Below, one piece after another: positions 26,911 through 35,496 of a stretch of 64,000 nucleotides of DNA. Numbering within the stretch: position 1 is the stretch's first letter; each line of letters starts with the position of its first letter. The stretch comes from Georgenia satyanarayanai. GTDB lineage: Bacteria; Actinomycetota; Actinomycetes; Actinomycetales; Actinomycetaceae. The stretch lies in the NCBI RefSeq assembly GCF_023715365.1, contig NZ_JAMBNZ010000007.1:144131-208130 (forward strand), given 5' to 3'. The translations under genes were made by a program, and so were the position numbers. The notes under the pieces are model-generated. The model made no database searches. It saw only the letters and a list, made by a program, of their open reading frames with translations, and was not told where the DNA came from.

Positions 26911-27843
26911 TCACAGGCCCACCTGCAGGAGCATCAGGCCGGGGAACAGCGCGAAGAGGACGGTCACCGGCAGCACGAGGAAGACGACCGGGAACATCAT
27001 CTCGATCTCCTTCTTGCCCCCGAGCTCCATGAGCTCGCGGCGCGCGGCCTCTCTGGCGTCCTGCGCCTGCGCGCGGAGCACCTCGGCCAGTGGCGTCCCT
27101 CGGTCGACGGCGACGGCGATCCCCTCGGCGAAGCGGGCCACGGCCGGCTGGGAAGTCCGCGCCGCCAGGCGTTCCAGGGACACCGCCAGGGGCGTGCCCG
27201 CCCTGGCCTCGCTGAGCGTGACCTCGAGCTGCGTGGTCAGCGCGCCGCGCGTCGTGCGCGCCACCCGCTCGAGTGCGGCCATCGGCCCCTCGCCCGCGCT
27301 CACCGCGAGGGCGAGCAGCTCGGCGACGGCGGGCAGCTCCTCGAGCATCGCCTGCTGGTTGCGGTTGGCGGCTCGGGTGAGCCACCGGTCGCGTGCGACG
27401 GCGGCGAGAACAGCGGCGATGACGACGACGCCGGTCCCCGCCAGCACGTTGAGGCCGCGGGCCACGCCCGCGAGGGTGACGAGAAGCAGCCCGCAGGTCA
27501 GGCCGAGCACCGCCCACATCATCTGCTCGAGGCGGAACTGCTCGACAGTGAGCGGCGCCCCGGACAGCGCGATGCGCCGTCGCACGTTCTGCGTCGTGCT
27601 GCCGAGCCGTTCGAGCACTCGCCCCGCGTCGGACATGACCGGGGCGAGGAGGCTCTCGAGGGTCGGGAAGGGCGTGTGGGTGCGCGGCTCGGCGAGCAGA
27701 CCGGACGTCGCAGGCCGCTCGCGCAGGTACGGGGCGATTCGGTCGGGCAGCCACGGGCGCATCGCCCGCACCCGCCACACGACGAGCACCAGCCCCAGGC
27801 CGCCGAGAAGCCCCGCGAACGCGCCCCACGCCGTCGGGCTCAT
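26911..27843 (-). CDS. tadC: Type II secretion F-family protein (TadC)
   Basis: A 310-residue membrane protein of the GspF family: N-terminal helix (AFAGLLGGLGLVLVVW), central helices near 125-160, cytoplasmic T2SSF domain with AMLEELPAVAELLALAVSAGEG and PLAEVLRAQAQDAREAARRELMELGGKKEI, and a final helix pair ending FPGLMLLQVGL. With TadB it forms the inner-membrane platform for the TadA motor. The ATG overlaps tadB by 4 bp; 54 nt separate it from the small pilin gene. Confidence 0.92.
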   Translation of the reverse strand: MSPTAWGAFAGLLGGLGLVLVVWRVRAMRPWLPDRIAPYLRERPATSGLLAEPRTHTPFPTLESLLAPVMSDAGRVLERLGSTTQNVRRRIALSGAPLTVEQFRLEQMMWAVLGLTCGLLLVTLAGVARGLNVLAGTGVVVIAAVLAAVARDRWLTRAANRNQQAMLEELPAVAELLALAVSAGEGPMAALERVARTTRGALTTQLEVTLSEARAGTPLAVSLERLAARTSQPAVARFAEGIAVAVDRGTPLAEVLRAQAQDAREAARRELMELGGKKEIEMMFPVVFLVLPVTVLFALFPGLMLLQVGL

Positions 27844-28697
27844 CGCAGCACCCGCGCTTCCTCGGGCAGCCGCCCGAGCTTGACCATGAGCCAGTACGCG
27901 ACCCCGGAGACCGCGGCGCCGGTCGCGAGCACGAGGACGCCCGCCGCCGAGTTGAAGGCGGCGGCCGTCTCCGGCCGGCCGCTGAGGAGCAGGAGCACCG
28001 CCCACGGGGCTGCGGTCGCGAGCCGCGCACCGTTGACCGTCCAGCTCTGCCGGGCCTCGAGCTCCCCGCGCGTGCGCAGGTCCTCCCGCAGCAGCTGTGC
28101 GAGGGTGCGCAGGAGCCGGACGAGGTCGGAGCCGCCCACCTCCCGGGTGATCCGCAGAGCCTCGATGATGCGGTCCGCCACGGGGTCCGCCAGGCGCGCC
28201 TTGAGCCGGTCCAGCGACTCGGTGAAGCGGCCGGTCACCCGGTAGTCCTCGCCGAAGCGCCGGAACTGCGGACGTACCTCCTCGGGTCCGCGCTCACCGA
28301 CGCTTGTGAGCGCCTCGGGCAGCGAGAGCCCGGCGCGGATGGCGGAGATGAGGTCGTCGACGACTTCCGGCCACACGGCGCGCAGTTCCACCTGCCGCCT
28401 CCGTGCCCGCGACCGGACGAGCACGCTCGGCACGCCTGCGGCCATGACGGCGAAGCACACGGCGATCGGCGGGGACGCGGTGAAGCCGTAGGCGAGGAGC
28501 AGGACCAGCAGCGCGAGCACCGCGGAAGCGGCCACCAGCCGGGCAGGCGTCACGGCCGGCGCACCGGCTCGCACGAGGAGGTCCTGCGTGCGCTCCGTCC
28601 ACCTTGAGGGGCGGCGCTCGCGCACTGGCTGGGGCCAGCAGGAGAACCAGAGCAGCAGCAGGCCCGCACCGAGGAGCAGGCCCGCCACCGTTCCCAC
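27840..28697 (-). CDS. tadB: Type II secretion F-family protein (TadB)
   Basis: A 285-residue GspF-family membrane protein with an N-terminal helix (GTVAGLLLGAGLLLLWF), two central helices and the T2SSF domain beginning VVDDLISAIRAGLSLPEALTSVG, ending with a helix pair. It partners TadC in the pilus platform. The start is taken as the GTG 2 nt past the TAA of tadA; a second GTG three codons later is equally possible, and no strong ribosome-binding site is visible, so translation is probably coupled to tadA. Confidence 0.9.
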   Translation of the reverse strand: MGTVAGLLLGAGLLLLWFSCWPQPVRERRPSRWTERTQDLLVRAGAPAVTPARLVAASAVLALLVLLLAYGFTASPPIAVCFAVMAAGVPSVLVRSRARRRQVELRAVWPEVVDDLISAIRAGLSLPEALTSVGERGPEEVRPQFRRFGEDYRVTGRFTESLDRLKARLADPVADRIIEALRITREVGGSDLVRLLRTLAQLLREDLRTRGELEARQSWTVNGARLATAAPWAVLLLLSGRPETAAAFNSAAGVLVLATGAAVSGVAYWLMVKLGRLPEEARVLR

Positions 28698-28699
28698 GG

Positions 28700-29935
28700 T
28701 TACCGCCCGAAGTCCTGCGCGAGGAGCGCGGCGAGGTCGTAGCCGGCTCTGTCGAAACGCTCGGCGTCCGGCGGGAATCCCCCTGCCCGTTGCAGGGTGG
28801 TTCCCCGCAGCGTGAAGATCTCCGCGGTCTCGACGACTCCCTCCTCGGACCGTCCGGTGACGGCGACGATCTCCCGCACCCGCCGTCGGCCATGACGGTC
28901 CAGCTCGAGGTGGACGACGAGGTCGATAGCGGAGGCGACGGTGGGCACGACGAACGTGCTCGAGACGTTCTCTCCGGCGAGGAGCGGCAGGGTACACATT
29001 TTGGTCACGGCCTCGCGGGCGGAGTTGGCGTGGACGGTACACATGCCGGGGATGCCCGCGTTGAGGGCGATGAGCATGTCGAAGCTCTCGGCTTCGCGGA
29101 CCTCGCCGATGATGATGCGGTCGGGCCGCATCCGCAGCGCCTCCTTGACGAGGCGGCGCAGCTTGACCTCGCCCTGGCCCTCGAGGTTGGGCTGGCGGCA
29201 CTGCATCGCGACGACGTCGCGGTTGGCCAGCCGCAGCTCGAAGACCTCCTCGCACGTGATGATCCGCTCGTGCGGTGGGATGGCACCGGCCAGGGCGTTG
29301 ACCATCGTGGTCTTCCCCGCCTGCGTGGCCCCACTGACCAGGACGTTCATGCCCGAGACGACGGCGGCGTCGAGGAATGCCGCCGCCTGCGTGGTGAGCG
29401 AGCCGAGGGTGACGAGGTCGCTCACGCGGGTGGCGCGGGCGATGTACTTGCGGATGTTCACGGCCCAGGAATGGCGCGTGATGTCGGGGATGACGACGTG
29501 CACGCGCTCGCCGGTGGCGAGGGACGCGTCGACGAACGGGGAGGACAGGTCCAGGCGGCGGCCGGAGATTCGCAGCATGCGCTCGACGAGGTCGTGGACC
29601 TGCGTCTCGGTGAGGATCGTCGTCGTCAGCTCCGCGCGGCCTGCACGGGCGATGAACACCTTGCCTGGTTCGTTGATCCACACCTCCTCGATCGTGGGGT
29701 CGTCGAGGAAGCGCTGGAGGGGGCCGAGGCCCGCAACGGCGTCGAGGACGTCCTTGGCCGTCTGCTCCGGGTCGACGACGGGCGGTACGAGTCCGGCGAC
29801 CGAGCGGCTGTCGTAGTCCGCGAGCGCGTCGGCGACCAGCGCGCGGACGCCGGCGGTGTCGCGGGCAGGATCGAGACCGCGCCGACGGACGAGCTCACGC
29901 ACCTCGTCCTCGAGCAGCACCGTTGCCTGGTTCAT
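28700..29935 (-). CDS. tadA: CpaF/TadA-family pilus assembly ATPase
   Basis: A 411-residue hexameric secretion ATPase that powers Flp pilus assembly at the cytoplasmic membrane. The N-terminal domain covers about 1-140; then Walker A GATQAGKTT (about residue 200), Asp box, Walker B IIIGEVREAE, and the His box CTVHANSAREAV. ATG 29935 is preferred; an in-frame GTG at 29944 would add three residues. A well-formed promoter lies at 29969-29997. It heads the operon; the ssd/CpaE-like gene that usually precedes tadA in actinobacteria is missing, and the upstream gene points away. Confidence 0.95.
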   Translation of the reverse strand: MNQATVLLEDEVRELVRRRGLDPARDTAGVRALVADALADYDSRSVAGLVPPVVDPEQTAKDVLDAVAGLGPLQRFLDDPTIEEVWINEPGKVFIARAGRAELTTTILTETQVHDLVERMLRISGRRLDLSSPFVDASLATGERVHVVIPDITRHSWAVNIRKYIARATRVSDLVTLGSLTTQAAAFLDAAVVSGMNVLVSGATQAGKTTMVNALAGAIPPHERIITCEEVFELRLANRDVVAMQCRQPNLEGQGEVKLRRLVKEALRMRPDRIIIGEVREAESFDMLIALNAGIPGMCTVHANSAREAVTKMCTLPLLAGENVSSTFVVPTVASAIDLVVHLELDRHGRRRVREIVAVTGRSEEGVVETAEIFTLRGTTLQRAGGFPPDAERFDRAGYDLAALLAQDFGR

Positions 29936-29968
29936 GCCTCGCACCCCCCGGAGCGGATGATGAAGGCA

Positions 29969-29997
29969 AACCTAGGGGCAATCGGGCGCGGTGTCAG
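29969..29997 (-). promoter_or_regulatory. Promoter of the Tad operon
   Basis: On the minus strand, -35 CTGACA (29997-29992), a 17-nt spacer and -10 TAGGTT (29974-29969) lie 34 bp upstream of the tadA ATG. Good spacing and near-consensus hexamers support it as the operon promoter; no palindrome overlaps it. Confidence 0.65.
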
Positions 29998-30070
29998 CCC
30001 CCTGGGGTGAATCTGTGGACAAGGCCCCGGGTCCCTGGTCGTGCCCGTGCACGGTGCGTAGCGTCGGGTC

Positions 30071-30523
30071 GTGGGCTTCTCGCCGTTAGACGCCGTCGTG
30101 AGCGTCGCGGTCCTGCTGCCCAGCCTGCTCCTGCTGCCCTCACCTCCACCGGACCTCCCGTCCCCACCTCTACCGACGGCCCTCTCGCTGGCCGAGCGGG
30201 CGAGCCAGACGCTGTGCCTCACCGTCCCGGCCGTCACGGTTCCTGGCCGTGTGTCGTGGTTCTGGGCCGTGCCGGTCGCCCTCGTGCCGGCGGCCTACTA
30301 CGGCCTGTGGGCTCGGTATCTCACGGGCGGGCGGGCGAGCGCGGACCTGTACCGCCGGCTCTGGGGGCTGCCCGTGCCGATGGCGGTGACGCCGGTCCTG
30401 GCGTTCCTCAGCGTCGCAGCCTGGCTGTGCAACCCGTGGATCGCGGGCGCCGCCGTGGTCCTCGCCGCCGGTCACGTCCCGGCCTCCGCGATGACGGTCC
30501 GCACGCTGGCAGCGCAGCCATGA
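30071..30523 (+). CDS. Hypothetical membrane protein
   Basis: A 150-residue protein with three to four predicted helices (about 8-24, 62-82, 100-120 and 122-140) and a Pro-rich loop after the first. No family is recognised. The GTG start lies 6 nt after a TAGCGT -10-like box (30059-30064), so the mRNA is probably leaderless. It is divergent from the Tad operon, sharing a 135-bp promoter region; a link with pilus function is only positional. Confidence 0.65.
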   Translation: MGFSPLDAVVSVAVLLPSLLLLPSPPPDLPSPPLPTALSLAERASQTLCLTVPAVTVPGRVSWFWAVPVALVPAAYYGLWARYLTGGRASADLYRRLWGLPVPMAVTPVLAFLSVAAWLCNPWIAGAAVVLAAGHVPASAMTVRTLAAQP

Positions 30524-30724
30524 ACGACACCCCACGCCACGCTGTGGTGGCTGCCGGCCGGCGCGCCGCTGCTCACGACGGTGGGCATGGACGTTCCCCG
30601 GCTCGCACCGGCCGAGGGTCGTGCGCCCGGGTGGAGCGCGGGGATTGCGGTCGCGACGCGGTCAGCGGAGAGCGCTGACCTGCGGATGAGATCGCCAGGG
30701 AGGTGGCGTCGGCGCCGACGCCAC

Positions 30725-31087
30725 CTAGGCGTCCAGCGGTGTGAGCACCGCGATCCGCCAGTCCGCGCCGGTACGGACGAGCTGGTACATGTTCCGTTCG
30801 GCAGGCGTGCCCTCGTAGGACCAGGTGACGTCGGCCCAGACGCTGTGGCCGGCTTCGGCGACCACCCGGACGTCGGCGCGGGCGTCGGTGATGCCGTCGT
30901 ACTGGCCGACGGCCGCGGCGAAGAACTGCTCGGTCTGCGCGGCGTCGGAGACCGAGATCGCCTGGTCGGGGAACTCGATGAGCGCCGGCACGGCGTAGTA
31001 CCCGGCAATCGCCACGGGATGCCGGCTGAGCAGGGCGCGGGTGTACGCGGCGAAGAACTCATGAGCCGTCGCGTCGGCAGCACCCAT
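30725..31087 (-). CDS. SnoaL/NTF2-like small protein
   Basis: A 120-residue protein with the alpha+beta cone-fold pattern of NTF2-like proteins: an N-terminal helix (ADATAHEFFAAYTRALLSRHP), a conserved Tyr-rich turn and a C-terminal strand set ending MYQLVRTGADWRIAVLTPL. Such proteins bind or transform small molecules or serve as adaptors; no catalytic pair is obvious. No ribosome-binding site is visible upstream of the ATG. It is 46 nt downstream of nothing on its strand and lies after recQ's end on the opposite side; no functional neighbour is evident. The 200 bp between it and 30523 hold no gene I can support. Confidence 0.7.
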   Translation of the reverse strand: MGAADATAHEFFAAYTRALLSRHPVAIAGYYAVPALIEFPDQAISVSDAAQTEQFFAAAVGQYDGITDARADVRVVAEAGHSVWADVTWSYEGTPAERNMYQLVRTGADWRIAVLTPLDA

Positions 31088-31132
31088 GAGGGAGATCCTA
31101 GTGACGCCGCCAGCGGGTGCGCCAGAGCGAGC

Positions 31133-33088
31133 TCACCCGGCCGCGACGACCTCGAGCACGGCCTCTCCGTACCGCTCGAGCTTGGCCGCTCCTACCCCGG
31201 AGATCCCGCTCAGCTCGGAGCGGTTCTCCGGTCGGGACTGGGCGATCGCGGCCAGGGTCGCGTCTGGGAAGACGACGTAGGCCGGCACGCCCTGCTCCTT
31301 GGCCGTCGCCGCGCGCCACGTACGCAGCTGCTGGAACAGCGCCTGCTGCGGCTCGTCCAGGTCCAGTGGCGCCTTCGCAGCGCCGGAACGGGACTTCCGC
31401 GCCGTCCGCACCCGCTCCGGCTCGCGCCGCAGCCGCACCTCGCGCTCACCGCGCAGCACCTCCCCCGCCGCCTCGGTGAGGGCGAGCACGCCGTACTCCC
31501 CCTGCACCTGGAGGAGCCCCTGGGCCAGCAGCTGGCGCACCACCCCGCGCCACTCGGCGTCGCCCAGCTCGGTACCGATGCCGAAGGTCGACAGCTCAAT
31601 GTGGCGCATCTTCACCACCCGCTCGTTCTCCCGCCCCAGCAGGATGTCCACGAGGTGCCCCGCGCCGAACTGCTGCCCGCGCTCGCGCTGCAGCCGCACG
31701 ATCGTCGACATGAGCTTCTGCGCCGGCACGGTGCCGTCAAAGGCCTCCGGCGGGTTGAGGCAGGTGTCGCAGTTCCCGCACGGCTCGCTGCCCTGACCGA
31801 AGTACCGCAGCAGCTGCTGGCGCCGGCACTGGACCGTCTCGCACAGCGCGAGCATCGCGTCCAGGTGCAGGGTCTGCGCCCGCTTGCGCTGCGCGTCTCC
31901 CTCGCCGTCGGCGATCATCCGCCGCTGCTGGACCACGTCCTGCAGCCCGTACGCGAGCCACGCCGTCGACGGCAGCCCGTCACGCCCCGCACGGCCGGTC
32001 TCCTGGTAGTACCCCTCGATGCTCTTGGGCAGGTCCAAATGCGCGACGAACCGCACGTCCGGCTTGTCGATCCCCATCCCGAACGCGATCGTCGCGACCA
32101 TGACGACGCCGTCCTCCCGCAGGAACCGCGCCTGGTTGCGCCCGCGCAGCTCCGCGGGCAGACCCGCGTGGTATGGCAGTGCCGTGACGCCCTGGGTGGC
32201 CAGCCACTCCGCCGTCTTCTCCACCGACGCCCGCGAGAGGCAGTAGACGATCCCCGCGTCGCCGTCGTGCTCGTCCTTGATGAGCCGCAGGAGCTGCTTG
32301 CGCGCCTCCTGCTTGGGCGCGATCCGGTACTGGATGTTGGGCCGGTCGAAGCTCGAGACGAACACGCGCGCGCCGTCGAGCCGGAGGTTGCGGACGATCT
32401 CCTCCCGCGTCTCCGCCGTCGCCGTCGCCGTGAGCGCGATGCGCGGCACGTCGGGCCAGCGCTCGTGGAGGATCGTCAGCCCGAGGTAGTCGGGCCGGAA
32501 GTCGTGGCCCCACTGCGCCACGCAGTGCGCCTCGTCGATCGCGAAGAGCGCAATCCGCGCGCGGTCGAGGAGGTCGGCCGCCACGGGCAGGCGCTCGGGG
32601 GCGAGGTAGAGGAGGTCGAGCTCCCCGCCGAGCAGCCGGCGCTCGACGTCGCGGCGCTCGTCGATGCTCTGCGTGGAGTTGAGGAACGCGGCGCGCACAC
32701 CGAGCTGCTCGAGAGCGTCGACCTGGTCGTGCATGAGCGCGATGAGCGGGCTGATGACCACGCCCGTCCCCTCCCGCACGAGCGAGGGGATCTGGTAGCA
32801 CAGGCTCTTGCCGCCGCCGGTGGGCATGAGGACGAGCGCGTCGTCCCCGCGCGTCACCGTCTCGATGATCTCGGCCTGCTCACCGCGGAAGGCGTCGTAG
32901 CCCCACACGCTGGTCAGCGCCTCCAGCGGGGTGGACGACGACGCCGCAGCGGCCCGCGCCGTCGTCAACGGTGCCGCGGTGGCAGCGTCCGTCGCGAAGG
33001 CGGCCACCATCTCCGGGTCGTGGACGTCCCACTCGCTCATGGGGTCCGGCGGCGGCTCGTCCCAGTCCGGCTCCGGCCCGGTCCACAT
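31133..33088 (-). CDS. recQ: ATP-dependent DNA helicase RecQ
   Basis: A 651-residue RecQ helicase. After a short acidic, low-complexity leader come the RecA-like helicase core with Walker [30 protein letters not shown] and [10 protein letters not shown], the zinc module ([11 protein letters not shown] then CGNCDTC), the winged-helix RQC domain and a C-terminal HRDC domain ([20 protein letters not shown]). It unwinds DNA 3'-5' in recombination and repair. ATG 33088 is used; an in-frame GTG at 33097 lies 6 nt after a TACCCT -10 box and would be a leaderless start. No SOS box is seen. Confidence 0.96.
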   Translation of the reverse strand: MWTGPEPDWDEPPPDPMSEWDVHDPEMVAAFATDAATAAPLTTARAAAASSSTPLEALTSVWGYDAFRGEQAEIIETVTRGDDALVLMPTGGGKSLCYQIPSLVREGTGVVISPLIALMHDQVDALEQLGVRAAFLNSTQSIDERRDVERRLLGGELDLLYLAPERLPVAADLLDRARIALFAIDEAHCVAQWGHDFRPDYLGLTILHERWPDVPRIALTATATAETREEIVRNLRLDGARVFVSSFDRPNIQYRIAPKQEARKQLLRLIKDEHDGDAGIVYCLSRASVEKTAEWLATQGVTALPYHAGLPAELRGRNQARFLREDGVVMVATIAFGMGIDKPDVRFVAHLDLPKSIEGYYQETGRAGRDGLPSTAWLAYGLQDVVQQRRMIADGEGDAQRKRAQTLHLDAMLALCETVQCRRQQLLRYFGQGSEPCGNCDTCLNPPEAFDGTVPAQKLMSTIVRLQRERGQQFGAGHLVDILLGRENERVVKMRHIELSTFGIGTELGDAEWRGVVRQLLAQGLLQVQGEYGVLALTEAAGEVLRGEREVRLRREPERVRTARKSRSGAAKAPLDLDEPQQALFQQLRTWRAATAKEQGVPAYVVFPDATLAAIAQSRPENRSELSGISGVGAAKLERYGEAVLEVVAAG

Positions 33089-33146
33089 GTCACCCACCCC
33101 GCCAGGGTAGGTGCTCGGCGCGCGCGGCCGGGGCGGGGGTGTGCGC

Positions 33147-33521
33147 TCAGCGCTCAGCGCCGGACGGTCGTACGCCCGTGCGGTGGTCCACCACCGCACC
33201 GGCGAACACGGCGACCGCCGCGAAGCCGGACCAGTACCCGAGCTGTTCGGCGCTCTCGGGCGAGAACGCGTAGGTCACGAGGGTCGACACGGCGAGCAGC
33301 GGCACCAGCGCGGCCCACACCCGGTAGAAGGGGTTGGTGGTGTAGCGGGGGTGGTTGTAGCGCTCCGGGCTGAGCACGGCGTGTATCGCGACCGCCCCGA
33401 GAGCCAGGACGATGAGCACCGTGCCGATGGCGAAGGTGCCCTCGTCGAACGTGGTGACCGCGCCGATGACCCCCATGACCGTGGCCAGCACGGCCGAGGT
33501 GCCCAGCGCGATGCGATTCAC
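33147..33521 (-). CDS. Hypothetical four-helix membrane protein
   Basis: A 124-residue protein with four hydrophobic segments, starting [21 protein letters not shown], and a conserved-looking polar loop [17 protein letters not shown] between helices two and three. GGGAG precedes the GTG start by 6 nt. It lies 49 nt upstream of the recQ promoter region on the same strand. Family and function are not recognised. Confidence 0.7.
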   Translation of the reverse strand: MNRIALGTSAVLATVMGVIGAVTTFDEGTFAIGTVLIVLALGAVAIHAVLSPERYNHPRYTTNPFYRVWAALVPLLAVSTLVTYAFSPESAEQLGYWSGFAAVAVFAGAVVDHRTGVRPSGAER

Positions 33522-33747
33522 CGACGCTCCCCCCCCTCCCGTCGCCGCCCCCGGCCGCAGGGTCCCCGCGGGCGGGCAGCCACTCTGCTGCCCCAAGAGG
33601 ACCGCACGCGGCAGGCCCCGCGCAAGCCCCGGGCGAGGAAACCGGTCGGGGGGTGGAGCCGTGGCTCCGTCCTCCGTCGCCCACGGGGAGCCGGCGTCCG
33701 ACTTCCGCACGGTCGCGGCGCCCGGCCGGCCGGACGACGGCGTGACG

Positions 33748-33815
33748 ATGCGTCGCCCCTCTCCCTCACCGCGGCCCGTAGAAGGGGTGCGCGACGATCG
33801 AGAAGGGCGACGCAT
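33748..33815. repeat. Inverted repeat in decayed intergenic DNA
   Basis: Arms 33748-33763 and 33800-33815 are inverted copies matching at 15 of 16 positions (ATGCGTCGCCC core) around a 36-nt spacer. The stretch 33522-33889 has no gene I can support: minus-strand reading gives short plausible C-terminal-like peptides (for example ending IVAHPFYGPR at about 33780 and ASTPEEVQRILSQP at 33840) but no intact frame. The repeat could be a terminator-like hairpin or the scar of a lost element. Confidence 0.45.
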
Positions 33816-33889
33816 GCGTGCGGCTGAGGAGCCACCGGGTCAGGGCTGACTGAGGATCCTCTGGACCTCCTCCGGCGTGCTGGCCTTGC

Positions 33890-34254
33890 GAGCGGATCGT
33901 CGACGAGCTCGTCGTCCTCGACCGCGGGCGCGTCGTCGCCGCGGGCTCCCCCGGCCGGCTGCGCGGCACGCAGGACGCCGACCTGCGCCTCGAGCTCTTC
34001 CTCCCGCCAGACGGCGCGGCGCCGGACGCCACCGACGCCCCGTCACCGTCCACCGCACGATCCACGTGGGCCGGCGCGTGCTCCTCACCGTCCCGGCCGC
34101 CGAGGCCGCGACCGCCGTCGCGTGAGCCACGGCCCTGCGCGAGCAGTCCCGCATCGAGGGCTACGCCCTCGCCCCCGCCGCCCTCGAGGACGCCTACCTC
34201 GCCCTCACCGCCGCCGACGCCGCCCCGTCCGGACAGGAGCCGGCCCATGCCTGA
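33890..34254 (+). pseudogene. Remnant of an ABC-2-type exporter ATP-binding protein (C-terminal part)
   Basis: Two frames together encode the C-terminal third of an ABC ATPase. Frame one from 33890 reads ERIVDELVVLDRGRVVAAGSP, the post-H-loop region; near 34040 homology passes to another frame with VGRRVLLTVPAAEA, which hits an in-frame TGA at 34123-34125 and then continues IEGYALAPAALEDAYLALTA, the typical ABC-2 ATPase ending, to a stop at 34254. The Walker A, signature and Walker B parts are missing upstream of 33890, where unrelated DNA begins. So: 5' deletion, one frameshift and one nonsense codon. The stop overlaps the permease remnant. Confidence 0.8.
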
Positions 34255-34426
34255 GACGCTCACCCGCCCCGTGCCCGTCCAGGTGCCCCTGTGGACGACG
34301 TACACGACGCTGCTCCGCTGGCAGGTGGCCCAGATCGGGCTGCTGCTGACGATCGGCTTCGTCATCGTGCCGCAGGGCGTGGCCCGCGCCCGCACCGACG
34401 GCACCTCCCTGGTCCGGCGGGAGTAG
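34247..34426 (+). pseudogene. Remnant of an ABC-2-type permease (N-terminus only)
   Basis: A 59-codon frame beginning MPETLTRPVPVQVPLWTTYT and one hydrophobic helix (LLRWQVAQIGLLLTIGFVIV), then a short unrelated tail and a stop. This matches the N-terminus and first helix of ABC-2 permeases, which normally run past 230 residues with six helices. Its ATG overlaps the broken ATPase frame, the normal gene order for such exporters. Right after its stop begins the inverted-repeat element at 34432, so the 3' part was probably lost when that junction formed. Confidence 0.65.
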
Positions 34427-34431
34427 GCGCA

Positions 34432-34522
34432 GGATCCCGCCACAAAGGGTGGTTCTGCGGTGTCACGCAGGCGCGGAAAACCGCATCCGCCGTCCCTGAA
34501 GACACCGCTTGTGGCGCGATCC
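34432..34522. repeat. 91-bp palindromic element beside the broken ABC genes
   Basis: Outer arms 34432-34445 and 34509-34522 match inverted at 13 of 14 positions (GGATC-CGCCACAA). Inside, GCGGTGTC (34457-34464) pairs perfectly with GACACCGC (34501-34508), and a central hairpin GCGG-AAAA-CCGC (34473-34484) closes the structure; an 11-nt bulge separates outer and middle stems on the left. It starts 6 bp after the truncated permease stop and ends 20 bp before the epimerase stop. It may be a MITE-like insertion, a recombination site or a complex terminator for the minus-strand epimerase gene. Confidence 0.6.
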
Positions 34523-34542
34523 GTTCACGCCGGCCCCGGCGG

Positions 34543-35433
34543 CTACGAGCGGACGGCCGCGGTGACCGCCTCCTCGGCGGTGGTGTGCCGGAAGGTGAAG
34601 CCGTCGGCCTGGAGCCGGACCGGGAGGATGCGCTGGTCCGGCAGCAGCATCTCGTCGGCGGGCTCGCCGAGGACGAGCCGCAGCAACCAGGCGGGCAGCC
34701 GGAAGAGGTGGGGGCGGTGCATCTCCCTGGCCAGCGCCCGGGTGATGTCCGCAGAGGTCGCGGCCGTCGGTCCGGTGAGGTTGACCGGGCCGGACAGCTC
34801 GGAGCGGGCGAGCAGGTGGACGATCGCGCGAGCCTCGTCGGCGAGGGAGATCCAGGGCCACTGCTGGCGACCGGTGCCGATCGCCGCGCCCGCACCCAGG
34901 CGGGTGGCGAGCTGGAGGGGCGCGAGGGCACCGACGTCGGCCATGACGAGACCGGTACGGACGTGCACGACGCGCGTGACGTCGTCGGCGCGGGCCGTGG
35001 CCGCCTCCCAGCGCAGGACGACGCCGGCGAGGAAGCCGTCCCCCGGCCCGGACTCCTCGGTGAGGACGGTGCCCGGGCGGTCGCCGTAGAAGCCGGTGGC
35101 CGAGCCGCTCACCCACACCCGCGGCGGGTCCTCGGCCGCGGCGATGGCGCGCGCGACGGTACGGGTCGCGGTGACCCGGCTTTCGTAGATCTCGCGGCGG
35201 TAGGCGCGCGTCCACGGCAGCCGGCCCAGCGGCGCCCCGGACAGCGTGACGACGCCGTCGGCCCACTCGACCGCCTCGGCCGGCAGGCGCCCCTCCTCGG
35301 GGTGCCACTCGTACTCGTTCACCCCACCCGGCTCGCGGCGCACGAGCGTGCGCACCTCGTGCCCGTCGGCGCGCAGCTCCTCCTGGAGTGCCGAGCCGAT
35401 GAGTCCGGACGCGCCCGAGACGAGAATCCGCAT
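34543..35433 (-). CDS. TIGR01777-family NAD(P)-dependent epimerase (YfcH/SulA-like)
   Basis: A 296-residue short-chain dehydrogenase-fold protein. The N-terminal nucleotide-binding motif is VSGASGLIGSAL; YESRVTATRTVARAI and GSATGFYGDR are diagnostic of this epimerase-like family, and the C-terminus holds PAWLLRLVLGEPADEMLLPDQR. The catalytic reaction of YfcH/SulA homologues is not established; they are often placed with cell-division or envelope functions by association only. It follows mnmA by 63 nt on the same strand and may be co-transcribed with it. Confidence 0.9.
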   Translation of the reverse strand: MRILVSGASGLIGSALQEELRADGHEVRTLVRREPGGVNEYEWHPEEGRLPAEAVEWADGVVTLSGAPLGRLPWTRAYRREIYESRVTATRTVARAIAAAEDPPRVWVSGSATGFYGDRPGTVLTEESGPGDGFLAGVVLRWEAATARADDVTRVVHVRTGLVMADVGALAPLQLATRLGAGAAIGTGRQQWPWISLADEARAIVHLLARSELSGPVNLTGPTAATSADITRALAREMHRPHLFRLPAWLLRLVLGEPADEMLLPDQRILPVRLQADGFTFRHTTAEEAVTAAVRS

Positions 35434-35496
35434 GGGGCCGACGCTACCGGCGGTCCCTCGTTCGCACGCGCTGGGAGGGACGACGGCGCCGGGGCG

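Noticed and set aside
30581..33373. 930-codon plus-strand frame opposite recQ
   Set aside because: Arg/Leu/Pro-rich shadow of a well-conserved RecQ gene on the minus strand.
34432..34522. Integron attC site
   Set aside because: The nested stems resemble one in outline, but no recognisable core GTTRRRY/RYYYAAC pair or integrase gene is present.
33522..34542. Insertion sequence remnant
   Set aside because: No transposase-like frame with catalytic residues could be found; only ABC-transporter remnants and inverted repeats.
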